Assembly: GCA_024508935.1 (NCBI GenBank)
Contig: JANINW010000006.1
Coordinates: 1 to 64,000 of the forward strand
Source of the DNA: Flavipsychrobacter sp.
GTDB lineage: Bacteria; Bacteroidota; Bacteroidia; Chitinophagales; Chitinophagaceae
Direction of reading: 5' to 3'
Length of the DNA: 64,000 bases
Part shown: in pieces, positions 7,918 to 16,023 of the stretch
Layout of the letters: every line of letters starts with the position of its first letter
How positions within the stretch are numbered: position 1 is the stretch's first letter
Made by a program: the position numbers and the translations under genes
The notes under the pieces: model-generated
Told to the model about the DNA's origin: nothing
The model's input: only the letters and a program-made list of their open reading frames with translations
Database searches by the model: none

Positions 7918-9402
7918 TTAAATGCTGGCCAGCTGTACTTTCTGCTGCAGTTCCAGCAGGTGCTCTTTGTACTCTGTATCTGTATCCATCAGGTTTTCTA
8001 CCGTTTGGCAGGAGTGGATAACTGTTGTGTGATCGAAGCCCCCAAAGTGCTCGCCTATATTCTTCAATGAGCTCTTGGTAAACTTCTTAGCCAGGTACAT
8101 GGTTATCTGGCGTGCCTGTACTACTTCGCGTTTGCGGGTTTTAGCCAGCAGGCGGTCGTAAGGCAGGTGGAAATAATCACACACCATTTTCTGGATATTC
8201 TCTATGGTCAGCTCACGCGCTGCCGTCTTCACAAAGTTCTTCATCACACGCTTAGCCAGGTCTATATCTATTTCTTTCTTATTAAGGGTAGCCTGTGCAA
8301 ACAAAGCTATCAGCGCACCTTCCAGTTCGCGCACATTGCTTTGCACATTATAGGCTACATACTTCACTACTTCTTCCGGTATCTCCAGGCCTTCCTGCCT
8401 CATCTTCACCTGCAGTATCTGCTGGCGTGTTTCAAAATCAGGCGGCTGTATATCGGTATTCAGGCCCCAGCGGAAACGGCTCAGCAAACGCTCCTGCATA
8501 CCATCCAGGTCTTTGGGAGGCGTATCGCTGGTAAGAATTATCTGCTTGCCACTTTGGTGCAGGTGGTTGAATATAGCAAAGAATACATCCTGTGTTTTAG
8601 CAGCAGGTACAAACAAATGAATATCATCCAGTATCAATACATCTATCAGCTGATAGAAGTGGATGAAGTCATTTATCTCGTTATTCTTGGAATGCTCTAT
8701 AAACTGGTTGATGAATTTTTCGGCACTTACATACAGCACTGCTTTATTAGGATGCAGGCGGCGTACTTCGTTGCCTATGGCCTGTACCAGGTGGGTCTTG
8801 CCCCAGCCTACACCACCAAATATCACCAATGGATTGAAAGAGGTAGCACCGGGTTTTTGCGCAACATGCAAACCTGCTGAACGGGCAACACGGTTACAAT
8901 CACCTTCTACATAGTTTTCGAAGGTGTAGTTCGCGTTCAGCTGCGGGTCTATCTGCATGCGCTTCAGGCCCGGTATAGCATAAGGCGTTTTAATATTATG
9001 CGGGTCGTCCCATTTCATCGGCATATCCACATAGTTATTTTCCTTAGGCGGCTTTGTGTAGGTGCTACCCGGCATATTTATAGAGGCAGGAGTTCTTTGC
9101 GAACTGTTATTCTCCATAAGTATGCGGTATTCCAGCCGGCCTTCTTTCCCTAAGATACGCTTTATGGTCTTCCCAAGCAACTCAACATAATGCTCTTCCA
9201 GCCATTCATAAAAGAACTGGCTTGGAACCTGGAGCGTAAGGATGTTCTTTTCAAGCAGTACCGCCTTGATCGGTTCAAACCATGTCTGGTAGGTACGCCA
9301 GTTGACATTATCCTTTATAATACCCAGGCATTTATCCCAGGCAGCCTCAGCGTCATTATTTATATTAGTGTTGATATTATTGTTGTAAAAATTGTTGCTC
9401 AT
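7918..9402 (-). CDS. dnaA: Chromosomal replication initiator DnaA
   Basis: A 494-residue DnaA. Domain I is at about 20-90, a variable linker at 100-160, and the AAA+ core at about 168-370, with Walker A 'GGVGWGKT' at 196-203 and Walker B 'VLILDDIH'. Domain IV holds the helix-turn-helix signature 'GFDHTTVIHS' near 450. The Walker A carries Trp where most DnaA proteins have Leu. The first 17 residues are Asn-rich. It is transcribed alone. The 238 bp upstream contain one near-match to a DnaA box (TTATCCCAG at about 9471) but no box cluster. Confidence 0.97.
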   Translation of the reverse strand: MSNNFYNNNINTNINNDAEAAWDKCLGIIKDNVNWRTYQTWFEPIKAVLLEKNILTLQVPSQFFYEWLEEHYVELLGKTIKRILGKEGRLEYRILMENNSSQRTPASINMPGSTYTKPPKENNYVDMPMKWDDPHNIKTPYAIPGLKRMQIDPQLNANYTFENYVEGDCNRVARSAGLHVAQKPGATSFNPLVIFGGVGWGKTHLVQAIGNEVRRLHPNKAVLYVSAEKFINQFIEHSKNNEINDFIHFYQLIDVLILDDIHLFVPAAKTQDVFFAIFNHLHQSGKQIILTSDTPPKDLDGMQERLLSRFRWGLNTDIQPPDFETRQQILQVKMRQEGLEIPEEVVKYVAYNVQSNVRELEGALIALFAQATLNKKEIDIDLAKRVMKNFVKTAARELTIENIQKMVCDYFHLPYDRLLAKTRKREVVQARQITMYLAKKFTKSSLKNIGEHFGGFDHTTVIHSCQTVENLMDTDTEYKEHLLELQQKVQLASI

Positions 9403-9640
9403 TTGGGTCGCTCAGTTCATCAAGTTAATACCAAATTTTCAAATCCGGTAATATTAGGGAGACGAAATTTTTATCCCAGAAAATATTATTCATTTTAAGG
9501 GAGCTATCTCCTGACTTACCTAAATTAAAAATGTTAAATTCCGACGCTTCGATTTCCTTTCTGCACTAGTAAAACTTACTGCTACGGGTTTCTTTAGCAG
9601 GAGGACGAAATTGCTAACAATTTGTGTAAAAAAAAAATTT

Positions 9641-10573
9641 CTAACCCCTTGTTTGTTTACCTACGATTACAGATTGGGCATTCAAAAATTCATTAGTTTT
9701 TTTGCCCGAAAATTCAAAATCCAGCCGTCCTAATTTTATTCCGCCCCAGCCTACCTGGTTTATCAAAGTCTTCTCTCCGCTTTTATTTACAACTGCTACC
9801 GGATTATCTAAAAACGTATGTGTATGCCCGCCTATTATCAGGTCTATATAATGGGTTTCCTGTGCCAGCACCTTGTCACTTACCTTAGGCGTATCATAAC
9901 TATACCCCAGGTGTGACAAGCAAATGACCATATCGCATTTCTCCTCTTTTTTTAATCTTTCAGACACTGCATTTGCCACAGGTAAAGGGTCTATATATTT
10001 TGTTTGCTGATACGCTCCGGCTGCTACTAAACCCTCCAGCTCAATACCCAGTCCAAACAGCCCAATTTTCAACCCATTTTTTTTAATGATGGTATAGGGC
10101 GGGATCTTGTTCTCCAGTGCTGTATGTGTGAAATCATAATTTGCTACCAGTACAGGGAACTTAGCATGAGGCAGCTGATTGGCAAAACCTTCTACACCCG
10201 CGTCAAAATCATGGTTACCCATGGTGCAGGCGTCATAGCCCATCATACTCATGGCTTTTATTTCCGGTTCGCCTTTGTAAATATTGAAATAATTGGTACC
10301 CTGAAAAATATCCCCCGCGTCCAGCAGCAATACATTTTCCTCCTCTGCCCGTATTTGTTCTATCAGTTGGGCCCGCGCTGCTATACCACCACATCCGGCA
10401 AACTTTCCGCCATCCTGCGGAAAAGGATCCAACCGGCTATGGGTATCATTGGTATGTAGTATAGTGAGTTTGCGCCTGCGTTCGCCGGCCATAGATTCAA
10501 ATGGAAATGAACCGGCCAGCAGCAATGCCCCGCCGTATAATGATTGCTGTATGAACTTTCGCCTATTCTGCAT
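9641..10573 (-). CDS. Metallophosphatase, catalytic half of a split UshA-type 5'-nucleotidase
   Basis: 310 residues with a twin-arginine-like leader ('NRRKFIQQSLYGG'). Calcineurin-type metal motifs follow: 'HTNDTHS', 'DAGDIFQG', 'MGNHDFD', 'LSHLGY' and 'GGHTHT'. These form the two-metal phosphoesterase domain of UshA-type nucleotidases acting outside the inner membrane. The substrate-binding C-terminal domain is absent here and encoded by the upstream gene (10563-11306), which this one overlaps by 11 bp. The two products probably work together on exported nucleotides. Confidence 0.88.
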   Translation of the reverse strand: MQNRRKFIQQSLYGGALLLAGSFPFESMAGERRRKLTILHTNDTHSRLDPFPQDGGKFAGCGGIAARAQLIEQIRAEEENVLLLDAGDIFQGTNYFNIYKGEPEIKAMSMMGYDACTMGNHDFDAGVEGFANQLPHAKFPVLVANYDFTHTALENKIPPYTIIKKNGLKIGLFGLGIELEGLVAAGAYQQTKYIDPLPVANAVSERLKKEEKCDMVICLSHLGYSYDTPKVSDKVLAQETHYIDLIIGGHTHTFLDNPVAVVNKSGEKTLINQVGWGGIKLGRLDFEFSGKKTNEFLNAQSVIVGKQTRG

Positions 10574-11306
10574 AGCTCACTCTTTTTTCAATATATGCAT
10601 GCACCGGCTTGTTTTGTTTTGCCAGGTTTCTTATTTCGTCTATCAATATATCCCGTATAAATCGGTTGGTAGTCTCGCTCTTTAATGAGGTAAGGAAACT
10701 ACAGTTATCACCGCCATACAATAAGTAATCATTTGTAGCCAAAACATATACTTCCTTCTCTTTCAATGGCAGTCCACCGACTTTAATGTCTATAGCCTGC
10801 TTATCTTTTATTTTATAGCTGAGGCCGCTTACCGGCCACCCGCCATTCACAGCCATATGCCCGCAAAACTGGAGCAATACACTTCCCGGTATGCTTACTA
10901 TTACCAGTGCATTATCATAAGGCATCCATTCATATACTTTGCCTAAGGTTATATTACCCGGTGCTAACTGGCTGATGCGTATACCGCCGCTATTGGCCAC
11001 CGCTATTGCTACAGCCGGGTTGATGCGCTTTGCTTCCTGCAGCATGGCGTCTGCAGTAAAATTCCCTAAAGCTCCTTCCGGGCGGCCCTTTGCAAGCAAG
11101 GTATCGGTAAAACCTATCACTACCTGCATTTGTTCTTCCATACGCTGCCGGTACGGTTGCAGCATTCTTACATAAGCACTGTCTGCAACACGCGCAGTAT
11201 CAATGGCGTAAGACTTTGATGTATATGCAACGGGATAATAGTGTTTATGGCAGCTTATTATAAAGCAGACTGACATCAACCATATTATTCCTTTTAACTT
11301 TTGCAT
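10563..11306 (-). CDS. 5'-nucleotidase C-terminal domain lipoprotein
   Basis: From the Met at 11306 the 247-residue product begins with a lipoprotein signal ('CFIISC'). It continues as the substrate-specificity domain of UshA-type 5'-nucleotidases ('LGNFTADAML', 'NSGGIR', 'GNITLGKVYEWMPYDN', 'YLLYGGDN'). The upstream codons to 11444 run through the divergent nhaA start and are discarded. The catalytic metallophosphatase follows with an 11-bp overlap, so the enzyme is encoded in two pieces in reversed order. Confidence 0.87.
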   Translation of the reverse strand: MQKLKGIIWLMSVCFIISCHKHYYPVAYTSKSYAIDTARVADSAYVRMLQPYRQRMEEQMQVVIGFTDTLLAKGRPEGALGNFTADAMLQEAKRINPAVAIAVANSGGIRISQLAPGNITLGKVYEWMPYDNALVIVSIPGSVLLQFCGHMAVNGGWPVSGLSYKIKDKQAIDIKVGGLPLKEKEVYVLATNDYLLYGGDNCSFLTSLKSETTNRFIRDILIDEIRNLAKQNKPVHAYIEKRVSYAE

Positions 11307-11360
11307 GAATAGACAAAAATACGGACTGTAGCTGCGCCCGCACGTTAATTCTGTATTGAT

Positions 11361-11368
11361 TATTTTTG
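11361..11368 (+). promoter_or_regulatory. -7 box of nhaA (TATTTTTG)
   Basis: A perfect TAnnTTTG box ends 4 bp before the nhaA ATG at 11373. The message would then start inside or at the very edge of the coding region, unless another promoter or a later start is used. Confidence 0.45.
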
Positions 11369-11372
11369 AGCA

Positions 11373-12551
11373 ATGCCTAATGCACCTACTCCGGGCCAGT
11401 ACCTGAAAAGGTTTATTATATCTCCCGTAAAAGAATTCATTCACGATAGCCGTGCTGTGGGCATAGTACTGATATGCTGCACCATCCTATCTATGGTGCT
11501 GGCCAACAGCCCTTTCACAGAATCATATGCAAGCTTTTGGCAAACGGAACTAAAAATGCCGGCAGAAGGCGTTCACCTGCCGCACACTGTATTGCACCTT
11601 ATCAATGACGCCTTAATGGCTGTGTTCTTCTTCCTGGTGGGCCTGGAGATAAAACGCGAGCTATTAGTTGGTGAGTTGGCCAGTATAAAAAAATCGATCT
11701 TACCCATAATAGCAGCCATAGGAGGTATGGCTGTGCCTGCTATTATTTACCTGCTGTGGTGCGGGGGTACTCCTTTTAGCAAAGGCTGGGGCATACCCAT
11801 GGCTACAGATATTGCGTTCTCCCTTGGCGTATTATCATTGCTGGGCAAACGCGCACCGCTCTCATTAAGAATATTTCTTACTGCATTGGCTATAATAGAT
11901 GACCTGGGCGGCATATTAGCCATAGCTATTTTTTATGCCGGTGAGATAAACTGGAGCTACCTGTTTTTTGCCGCAGCACTCTTATTTTTCTTAGGCATGC
12001 TTAACCTCGCAAAAGTAAAGCGCTATTATATCTACCTTATTTTCGGCATTTTCTTATGGTACTTTGTATTCAATTCGGGTGTACACGCAACCATAGCTGG
12101 CGTTTTGCTGGCATTTACAATACCCCTTCATAAAATAGAAGAACTGGAACATGCCCTGCACGACCCCGTTAACTTTATTATACTTCCCTTATTTGCATTA
12201 GCTAACACAGCCATTACGCTGCCTGCCGATTTTAATCTTATTTTCTCCTCACCTGTTACCTATGGCATCATCTGCGGCTTGATACTGGGAAAACCCATTG
12301 GTATCTACCTTTTCAGTATGGCCTCTGTGCGCCTGAAAATAGCATCGCTGCCAGAGGGCATGCACCGTAAACAGTTGCTGGGTATGGGCATGATAGCCGG
12401 CATAGGCTTTACCATGTCTATTTTTATGGCAACACTTGCTTTTGAAATACCCGAAGTACAGCTCATTGCAAAGGTGGCCATTATTGCAGCATCTTTTATA
12501 GCAGGTATTGCAGGGTTCATCTTCCTGAAAGCAGTAATAATTAAACGCTGA
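11373..12551 (+). CDS. nhaA: Na+/H+ antiporter NhaA
   Basis: 392 residues with about twelve membrane helices. It exchanges intracellular Na+ for protons at the inner membrane. The family motifs are present: 'INDALMAVFFFLVGLEIKREL', 'ATDIAFSLGVLSLLG' and the paired aspartates of the ion site in 'AIIDDLGGI'. Length matches the family. It is divergent from the nucleotidase pair with a 66-bp gap and followed by the radical SAM gene after a 44-bp gap that has its own promoter. Confidence 0.95.
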   Translation: MPNAPTPGQYLKRFIISPVKEFIHDSRAVGIVLICCTILSMVLANSPFTESYASFWQTELKMPAEGVHLPHTVLHLINDALMAVFFFLVGLEIKRELLVGELASIKKSILPIIAAIGGMAVPAIIYLLWCGGTPFSKGWGIPMATDIAFSLGVLSLLGKRAPLSLRIFLTALAIIDDLGGILAIAIFYAGEINWSYLFFAAALLFFLGMLNLAKVKRYYIYLIFGIFLWYFVFNSGVHATIAGVLLAFTIPLHKIEELEHALHDPVNFIILPLFALANTAITLPADFNLIFSSPVTYGIICGLILGKPIGIYLFSMASVRLKIASLPEGMHRKQLLGMGMIAGIGFTMSIFMATLAFEIPEVQLIAKVAIIAASFIAGIAGFIFLKAVIIKR

Positions 12552-12568
12552 TATATACGCTATACGCG

Positions 12569-12576
12569 TACCTTTG
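12569..12576 (+). promoter_or_regulatory. -7 box of the radical SAM gene (TACCTTTG)
   Basis: A perfect TAnnTTTG box lies 19 bp before the TTG chosen as start at 12596. It supports independent expression and a start downstream of this point. Confidence 0.55.
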
Positions 12577-12595
12577 CCTATTAAATTTTGTTGAT

Positions 12596-14791
12596 TTGAG
12601 TGCTACAGTGTTCCTGCTAACACCTCCGTTTACACAACTGAATACCCCCTACCCGGCTACTGCCTACCTGAAAGGTTTTCTGAATACCCGGAATATCTCC
12701 TCTTTCCAGGCCGACCTTGGTATTGAAGTTACGCTGGCACTATTCTCAAACGCTGGCTTAGAGCGCCTTTTTGCACATATAAACCCAAACAAAGATTATT
12801 CAGATAATATACGCAGGATCATAACCCTGCGCGACGACTATATACAAACGATAGATGATGTAATACTATTCCTGCAAGGTAAGAACCCTACGCTGGCGCA
12901 CCTCATCTGCAAAAGGAATTTCCTGCCGGAAGCCAGCCGCTTTGCACAACTGGATGACCTGCACTGGGCCTTTGGCAGTATGGGCACGCAGGATAAAGCC
13001 AAACACCTGGCTACTATGTACCTCGAAGACTTGTCGGACCTGGTAAAGGAATGCGTGGATGACCATTTCGGTTTCAGCCGTTACGCTGAAAGGTTAGGCC
13101 GCTCTGCCAGTACGTTCGATGAATTGTACACTGCATTGCAACAGGAGTACACTTTCGTAGATAAAATACTGGCCGACATACTGAAAGAACGAATGGCAAT
13201 GGTACAACCACGTATGGTGGCTATATCTGTACCATTTCCCGGCAATCTTTATTCGGCCTTCCGCTGTGCACAATGGATAAAACAAAACTGCCCCGGCGTA
13301 AAAGTGACAATGGGTGGCGGTTTCCCTAACACAGAGTTGCGCTCACTTTCAGATGCCCGCGTGTTTGAATTTTTTGATTTTATAACGCTGGATGACGGAG
13401 AAGCACCGATTGAAAACCTGGTGCAGCATATTGATGGCAAACTACCTGTCGAGGCATTGAAAAGAACGTTCACGCTTATCAATGGAAATGTTATATATAT
13501 CAATAACCAGGCTTGTACCGATTACAGGCAGGGACAGGTGGGCACGCCTGACTACAGCGATTTTTGGCTGGATAAATACATCTCTGCTATTGAAGTAGTA
13601 AACCCCATGCACAGCCTGTGGAGCGATGGCCGCTGGAACAAACTTACTATGGCACATGGCTGCTATTGGGGTAAATGTACCTTCTGCGATATATCGCTGG
13701 ACTATATAAAAAATTACGAACCAGTAAGCGCACAGTTGCTGTGCGACAGGATGGAAGAAATTATAGCCCAGACCGGGCAAAATGGTTTTCACTTTGTAGA
13801 TGAAGCAGCACCGCCGGCTTTGATGCGGGAGCTTGCATTGGAGATACTCCGCCGTAAACTGGTAGTAAGCTGGTGGACGAATGTACGGTTTGAAAAAAGC
13901 TTCACGCGTGACCTGTGCCTTCTGTTGAAGGCCTCAGGCTGTATTGCTGTGTCAGGCGGGCTGGAAGTGGCATCCGACCGGTTACTGCAACTAATACAGA
14001 AAGGTATTACCGTAGCGCAGGTAGCCAGGGTGAACCGCAACTTCACCGAGGCCGGCATCATGGTACATGCCTACCTGATGTATGGTTTCCCAACACAAAC
14101 GGCACAAGAAACAATCGACTCACTGGAAATGGTGCGGCAAATGTTTGCTGCCGGCATATTACAGTCCGCTTTCTGGCACCAGTTTGCCATGACAGCCCAC
14201 AGCCCTGTAGGTTTGCACCCCGAAACCTTTAGCGTAGAGAAAGAAACAGGCATTCCCGGCAGCTTTGCCAACAACGATATCGTACACCGCGACCCAACCG
14301 GTGCCGATCATGAGGCTTTTAGTTATGGATTGAAAAAATCATTGCTCAATTATATGCATGGCGCCTGTTTTGACATGCCCTTGCATAAATGGTTTGATTT
14401 TAAAACACCTAAAACATCCATTGCACCAGACTATGTAATGAATGCATTGAAAGAAGATGAATTTGCTACATACAAGCCAACTGCTAAAATAGTATGGTTG
14501 GGGAAAATACCTACCCTGGAAATTGTCACAAAATCGAAGAAAGGCGCACAGTGGGAAATAGCCTCACTCACCTTTCAAAGCAGGCAAGATAGCCTGGAGA
14601 TAAAAGTAGACAAGGCACAGGGTGAATGGCTGGCCGGGATACTAAAAAAGATAAGCCTTGGAGATGGCAAAATAGCCACCATGCAGGAAATAAAAGCAGA
14701 TTATGATGCTGCCGGCCTGGAAGATTTTGAGCTCTTCTGGGATAACAAACCGATTAACGGCCTGTATAGATATGGTTTACTACGCCTGTAA
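12596..14791 (+). CDS. B12-binding-type radical SAM protein, function unknown
   Basis: 731 residues. The N-terminal part resembles the cobalamin-binding domain of B12 radical SAM enzymes ('LLTPPFTQLNTPYPA', 'AISVPFPGNLYSAFRCAQWIK', 'VTMGGGFPN') but lacks the DxHxxG cobalamin-ligand motif. The radical SAM core has its cluster cysteines at 356, 361 and 364 ('GCYWGKCTFCD'), spaced CX4CX2C rather than CX3CX2C. 'SGGLEVASDRLL' and 'HAYLMYGFPTQT' complete the barrel. No ATG fits; TTG at 12596 or GTG at 12608 must start it. Known relatives include methyltransferases and RiPP-modifying enzymes; the substrate is unknown. A 26-codon ORF with its own promoter lies 150 bp downstream. Confidence 0.8.
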   Translation: MSATVFLLTPPFTQLNTPYPATAYLKGFLNTRNISSFQADLGIEVTLALFSNAGLERLFAHINPNKDYSDNIRRIITLRDDYIQTIDDVILFLQGKNPTLAHLICKRNFLPEASRFAQLDDLHWAFGSMGTQDKAKHLATMYLEDLSDLVKECVDDHFGFSRYAERLGRSASTFDELYTALQQEYTFVDKILADILKERMAMVQPRMVAISVPFPGNLYSAFRCAQWIKQNCPGVKVTMGGGFPNTELRSLSDARVFEFFDFITLDDGEAPIENLVQHIDGKLPVEALKRTFTLINGNVIYINNQACTDYRQGQVGTPDYSDFWLDKYISAIEVVNPMHSLWSDGRWNKLTMAHGCYWGKCTFCDISLDYIKNYEPVSAQLLCDRMEEIIAQTGQNGFHFVDEAAPPALMRELALEILRRKLVVSWWTNVRFEKSFTRDLCLLLKASGCIAVSGGLEVASDRLLQLIQKGITVAQVARVNRNFTEAGIMVHAYLMYGFPTQTAQETIDSLEMVRQMFAAGILQSAFWHQFAMTAHSPVGLHPETFSVEKETGIPGSFANNDIVHRDPTGADHEAFSYGLKKSLLNYMHGACFDMPLHKWFDFKTPKTSIAPDYVMNALKEDEFATYKPTAKIVWLGKIPTLEIVTKSKKGAQWEIASLTFQSRQDSLEIKVDKAQGEWLAGILKKISLGDGKIATMQEIKADYDAAGLEDFELFWDNKPINGLYRYGLLRL

Positions 14792-14829
14792 TCGGCATTG
14801 AAAATCAACAATTTACACCTCCCTCATTT

Positions 14830-14913
14830 CTTAACCATCTGTTATCCAATTGTAAATGCGTTGTTAATGAGCGCTTTTGATGCGTATGGATTTTAGACCT
14901 CGTCCTACTTTAG
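14830..14913 (+). promoter_or_regulatory. Promoter with phased GTTAA operator, copy D
   Basis: Plus-strand hexamers are CTTAAC (14830), GTTATC (14841) and GTTAAT (14863), in the same 11- and 22-bp steps as copies A and C. The last ends 38 bp before the A of a TACTTTAG box (14906-14913), which resembles TAnnTTTG. An A/C-rich leader then leads to the ATG at 14942. Confidence 0.55.
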
Positions 14914-14941
14914 CATTATAACACACAAACAACAAACATAT

Positions 14942-15022
14942 ATGGTACAAGAGGTTAAAAACATCGTAGTTATGACAGCAGCACAGGAAGCCATCGTAGA
15001 CCTGATGGTATTATTAGACTAG
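14942..15022 (+). CDS. Possible 26-residue peptide gene
   Basis: The ORF starts M-V-Q-E-V-K-N-I-V-V and ends L-M-V-L-L-D. It follows a textbook leader (ACACACAAACAACAAACATAT) and phased operator copy D, which supports real expression. The peptide looks like a short amphipathic helix with no Cys and only one Thr. It lies 150 bp after a B12-type radical SAM gene, so a modified-peptide precursor is conceivable, but it shows no leader-core boundary. It could also be a regulatory or remnant ORF. Confidence 0.45.
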   Translation: MVQEVKNIVVMTAAQEAIVDLMVLLD

Positions 15023-15056
15023 ACTGCATCCATAATTTTATACAAGCTTCAAGGCC

Positions 15057-15413
15057 TTACCCATGGTATACCCTTGAAGCTTTAATATTTCCGGCATCGT
15101 TCAATTCCAGCACTTCTGCCACCAGCATATCCGGCTCTCCATCTACCTGTCGCACATATTCCATAAATACTCTTTCATTATTGGCTGTCAGCAGGGTAAC
15201 ATTATAATGCAGACTTGGCAATCTATCGAATGCATCACGCCACCAATCGCGCAGCGCCTGTTTGCCTTTTACATAACCGTTTGTTTGCGGTTGTCTCAGC
15301 TTCAGCTTAGGACTATAGTGTGCGGCATTATCATCATATAATGATAACAGCTTTTCCAGGTCATGCTCATTAAAAGCTTCGAACCATTTTAGTGCAATAT
15401 TCTCAGGTGTCAA
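15057..15413 (-). CDS. SnoaL/NTF2-like protein
   Basis: 118 residues forming a cone-shaped NTF2-like fold: the helix 'IALKWFEAFNEHDLEKLLSL', the strand 'AAHYSPK' and the helix 'GKQALRDWWRDAF' are typical of SnoaL-like domains. Members bind small hydrophobic ligands or act as isomerases and hydrolases; the role here is not evident. It is a monocistronic gene convergent with the radical SAM side. Confidence 0.8.
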   Translation of the reverse strand: MTPENIALKWFEAFNEHDLEKLLSLYDDNAAHYSPKLKLRQPQTNGYVKGKQALRDWWRDAFDRLPSLHYNVTLLTANNERVFMEYVRQVDGEPDMLVAEVLELNDAGNIKASRVYHG

Positions 15414-15531
15414 TTTTATGCAGTTCTTAATTGTTATTAAAACATCAATGGCACAATGTTATATAGTAAGTCGCTGAACCTTATGCAAATAGTGAAATTT
15501 ACTTCTGATATTTATAAAAAATAGCATCATC

Positions 15532-15993
15532 ATGTCAAAAAACAAATCAGAGCTCAGGAAGTTCTTCGATACGTTTTCAAATAAAGTTACCAAAGCAACC
15601 GGCAGCCCGTACGCATTTATTATTGCTTCGCTGGTGATAATTATCTGGGCCGTTAGCGGGCCGTTATTCGGCTTTTCCGATACATGGCAATTGGTTATTA
15701 ACACCGGCACCACCATCATTACGTTTTTAATGGTATTCGTGATACAGCAATCGCAGAATAAAGATACGATGGCCCTGCACCTGAAACTGAATGAGCTGAT
15801 AGCCGCAACCAAAACAGCCAGTAACCGCCTGGTAGATATAGAAGATCTTACGGAGGACGAGCTTGTGGCTATTAAGCAATTCTATATAGAACTATCGGAA
15901 TTGGCAGAACAGGAAAAAAGCCTGTTTACCACACACTCGCTGGACGAAGCAAGGGATAACCACCTGAAAAAACATACGAAAGGTATAGAATAA
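15532..15993 (+). CDS. Low-affinity iron permease family protein
   Basis: 153 residues. Two adjacent membrane segments (about 27-45 and 55-72) are followed by 'FVIQQSQNKDTMALHLKLNELI', the signature of the low-affinity iron permease family (fungal Fet4-related N-terminal unit), and a charged helical tail. A role in iron transport is inherited from the family name; for bacterial members it is little tested. It is monocistronic. Confidence 0.85.
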   Translation: MSKNKSELRKFFDTFSNKVTKATGSPYAFIIASLVIIIWAVSGPLFGFSDTWQLVINTGTTIITFLMVFVIQQSQNKDTMALHLKLNELIAATKTASNRLVDIEDLTEDELVAIKQFYIELSELAEQEKSLFTTHSLDEARDNHLKKHTKGIE

Positions 15994-15995
15994 GC

Positions 15996-16023
15996 AAAAA
16001 AAGGGGGTTGAAAATCAACCCCC
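15996..16023 (-). terminator. dnaJ terminator overlapping the last codons
   Basis: The minus-strand stem GGGGGTTGA / TCAACCCCC with a 3-nt loop is followed by seven T. The 5' arm includes the dnaJ stop codon and the final Gly codons. Confidence 0.8.

Noticed and set aside
8167-8880. A 237-codon plus-strand ORF
   Set aside because: It lies wholly inside dnaA on the other strand, with Tyr/His/Leu-heavy composition typical of an antisense shadow.
9403-9640. Possible replication origin upstream of dnaA
   Set aside because: Only one imperfect DnaA-box-like sequence (TTATCCCAG) and no box cluster or clear AT-rich unwinding element; Bacteroidota origins are often not beside dnaA.
10563-11444. Longer start for the nucleotidase C-terminal gene
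   Set aside because: The extra 46 residues run into the nhaA start and promoter; the Met at 11306 gives a proper lipoprotein signal.
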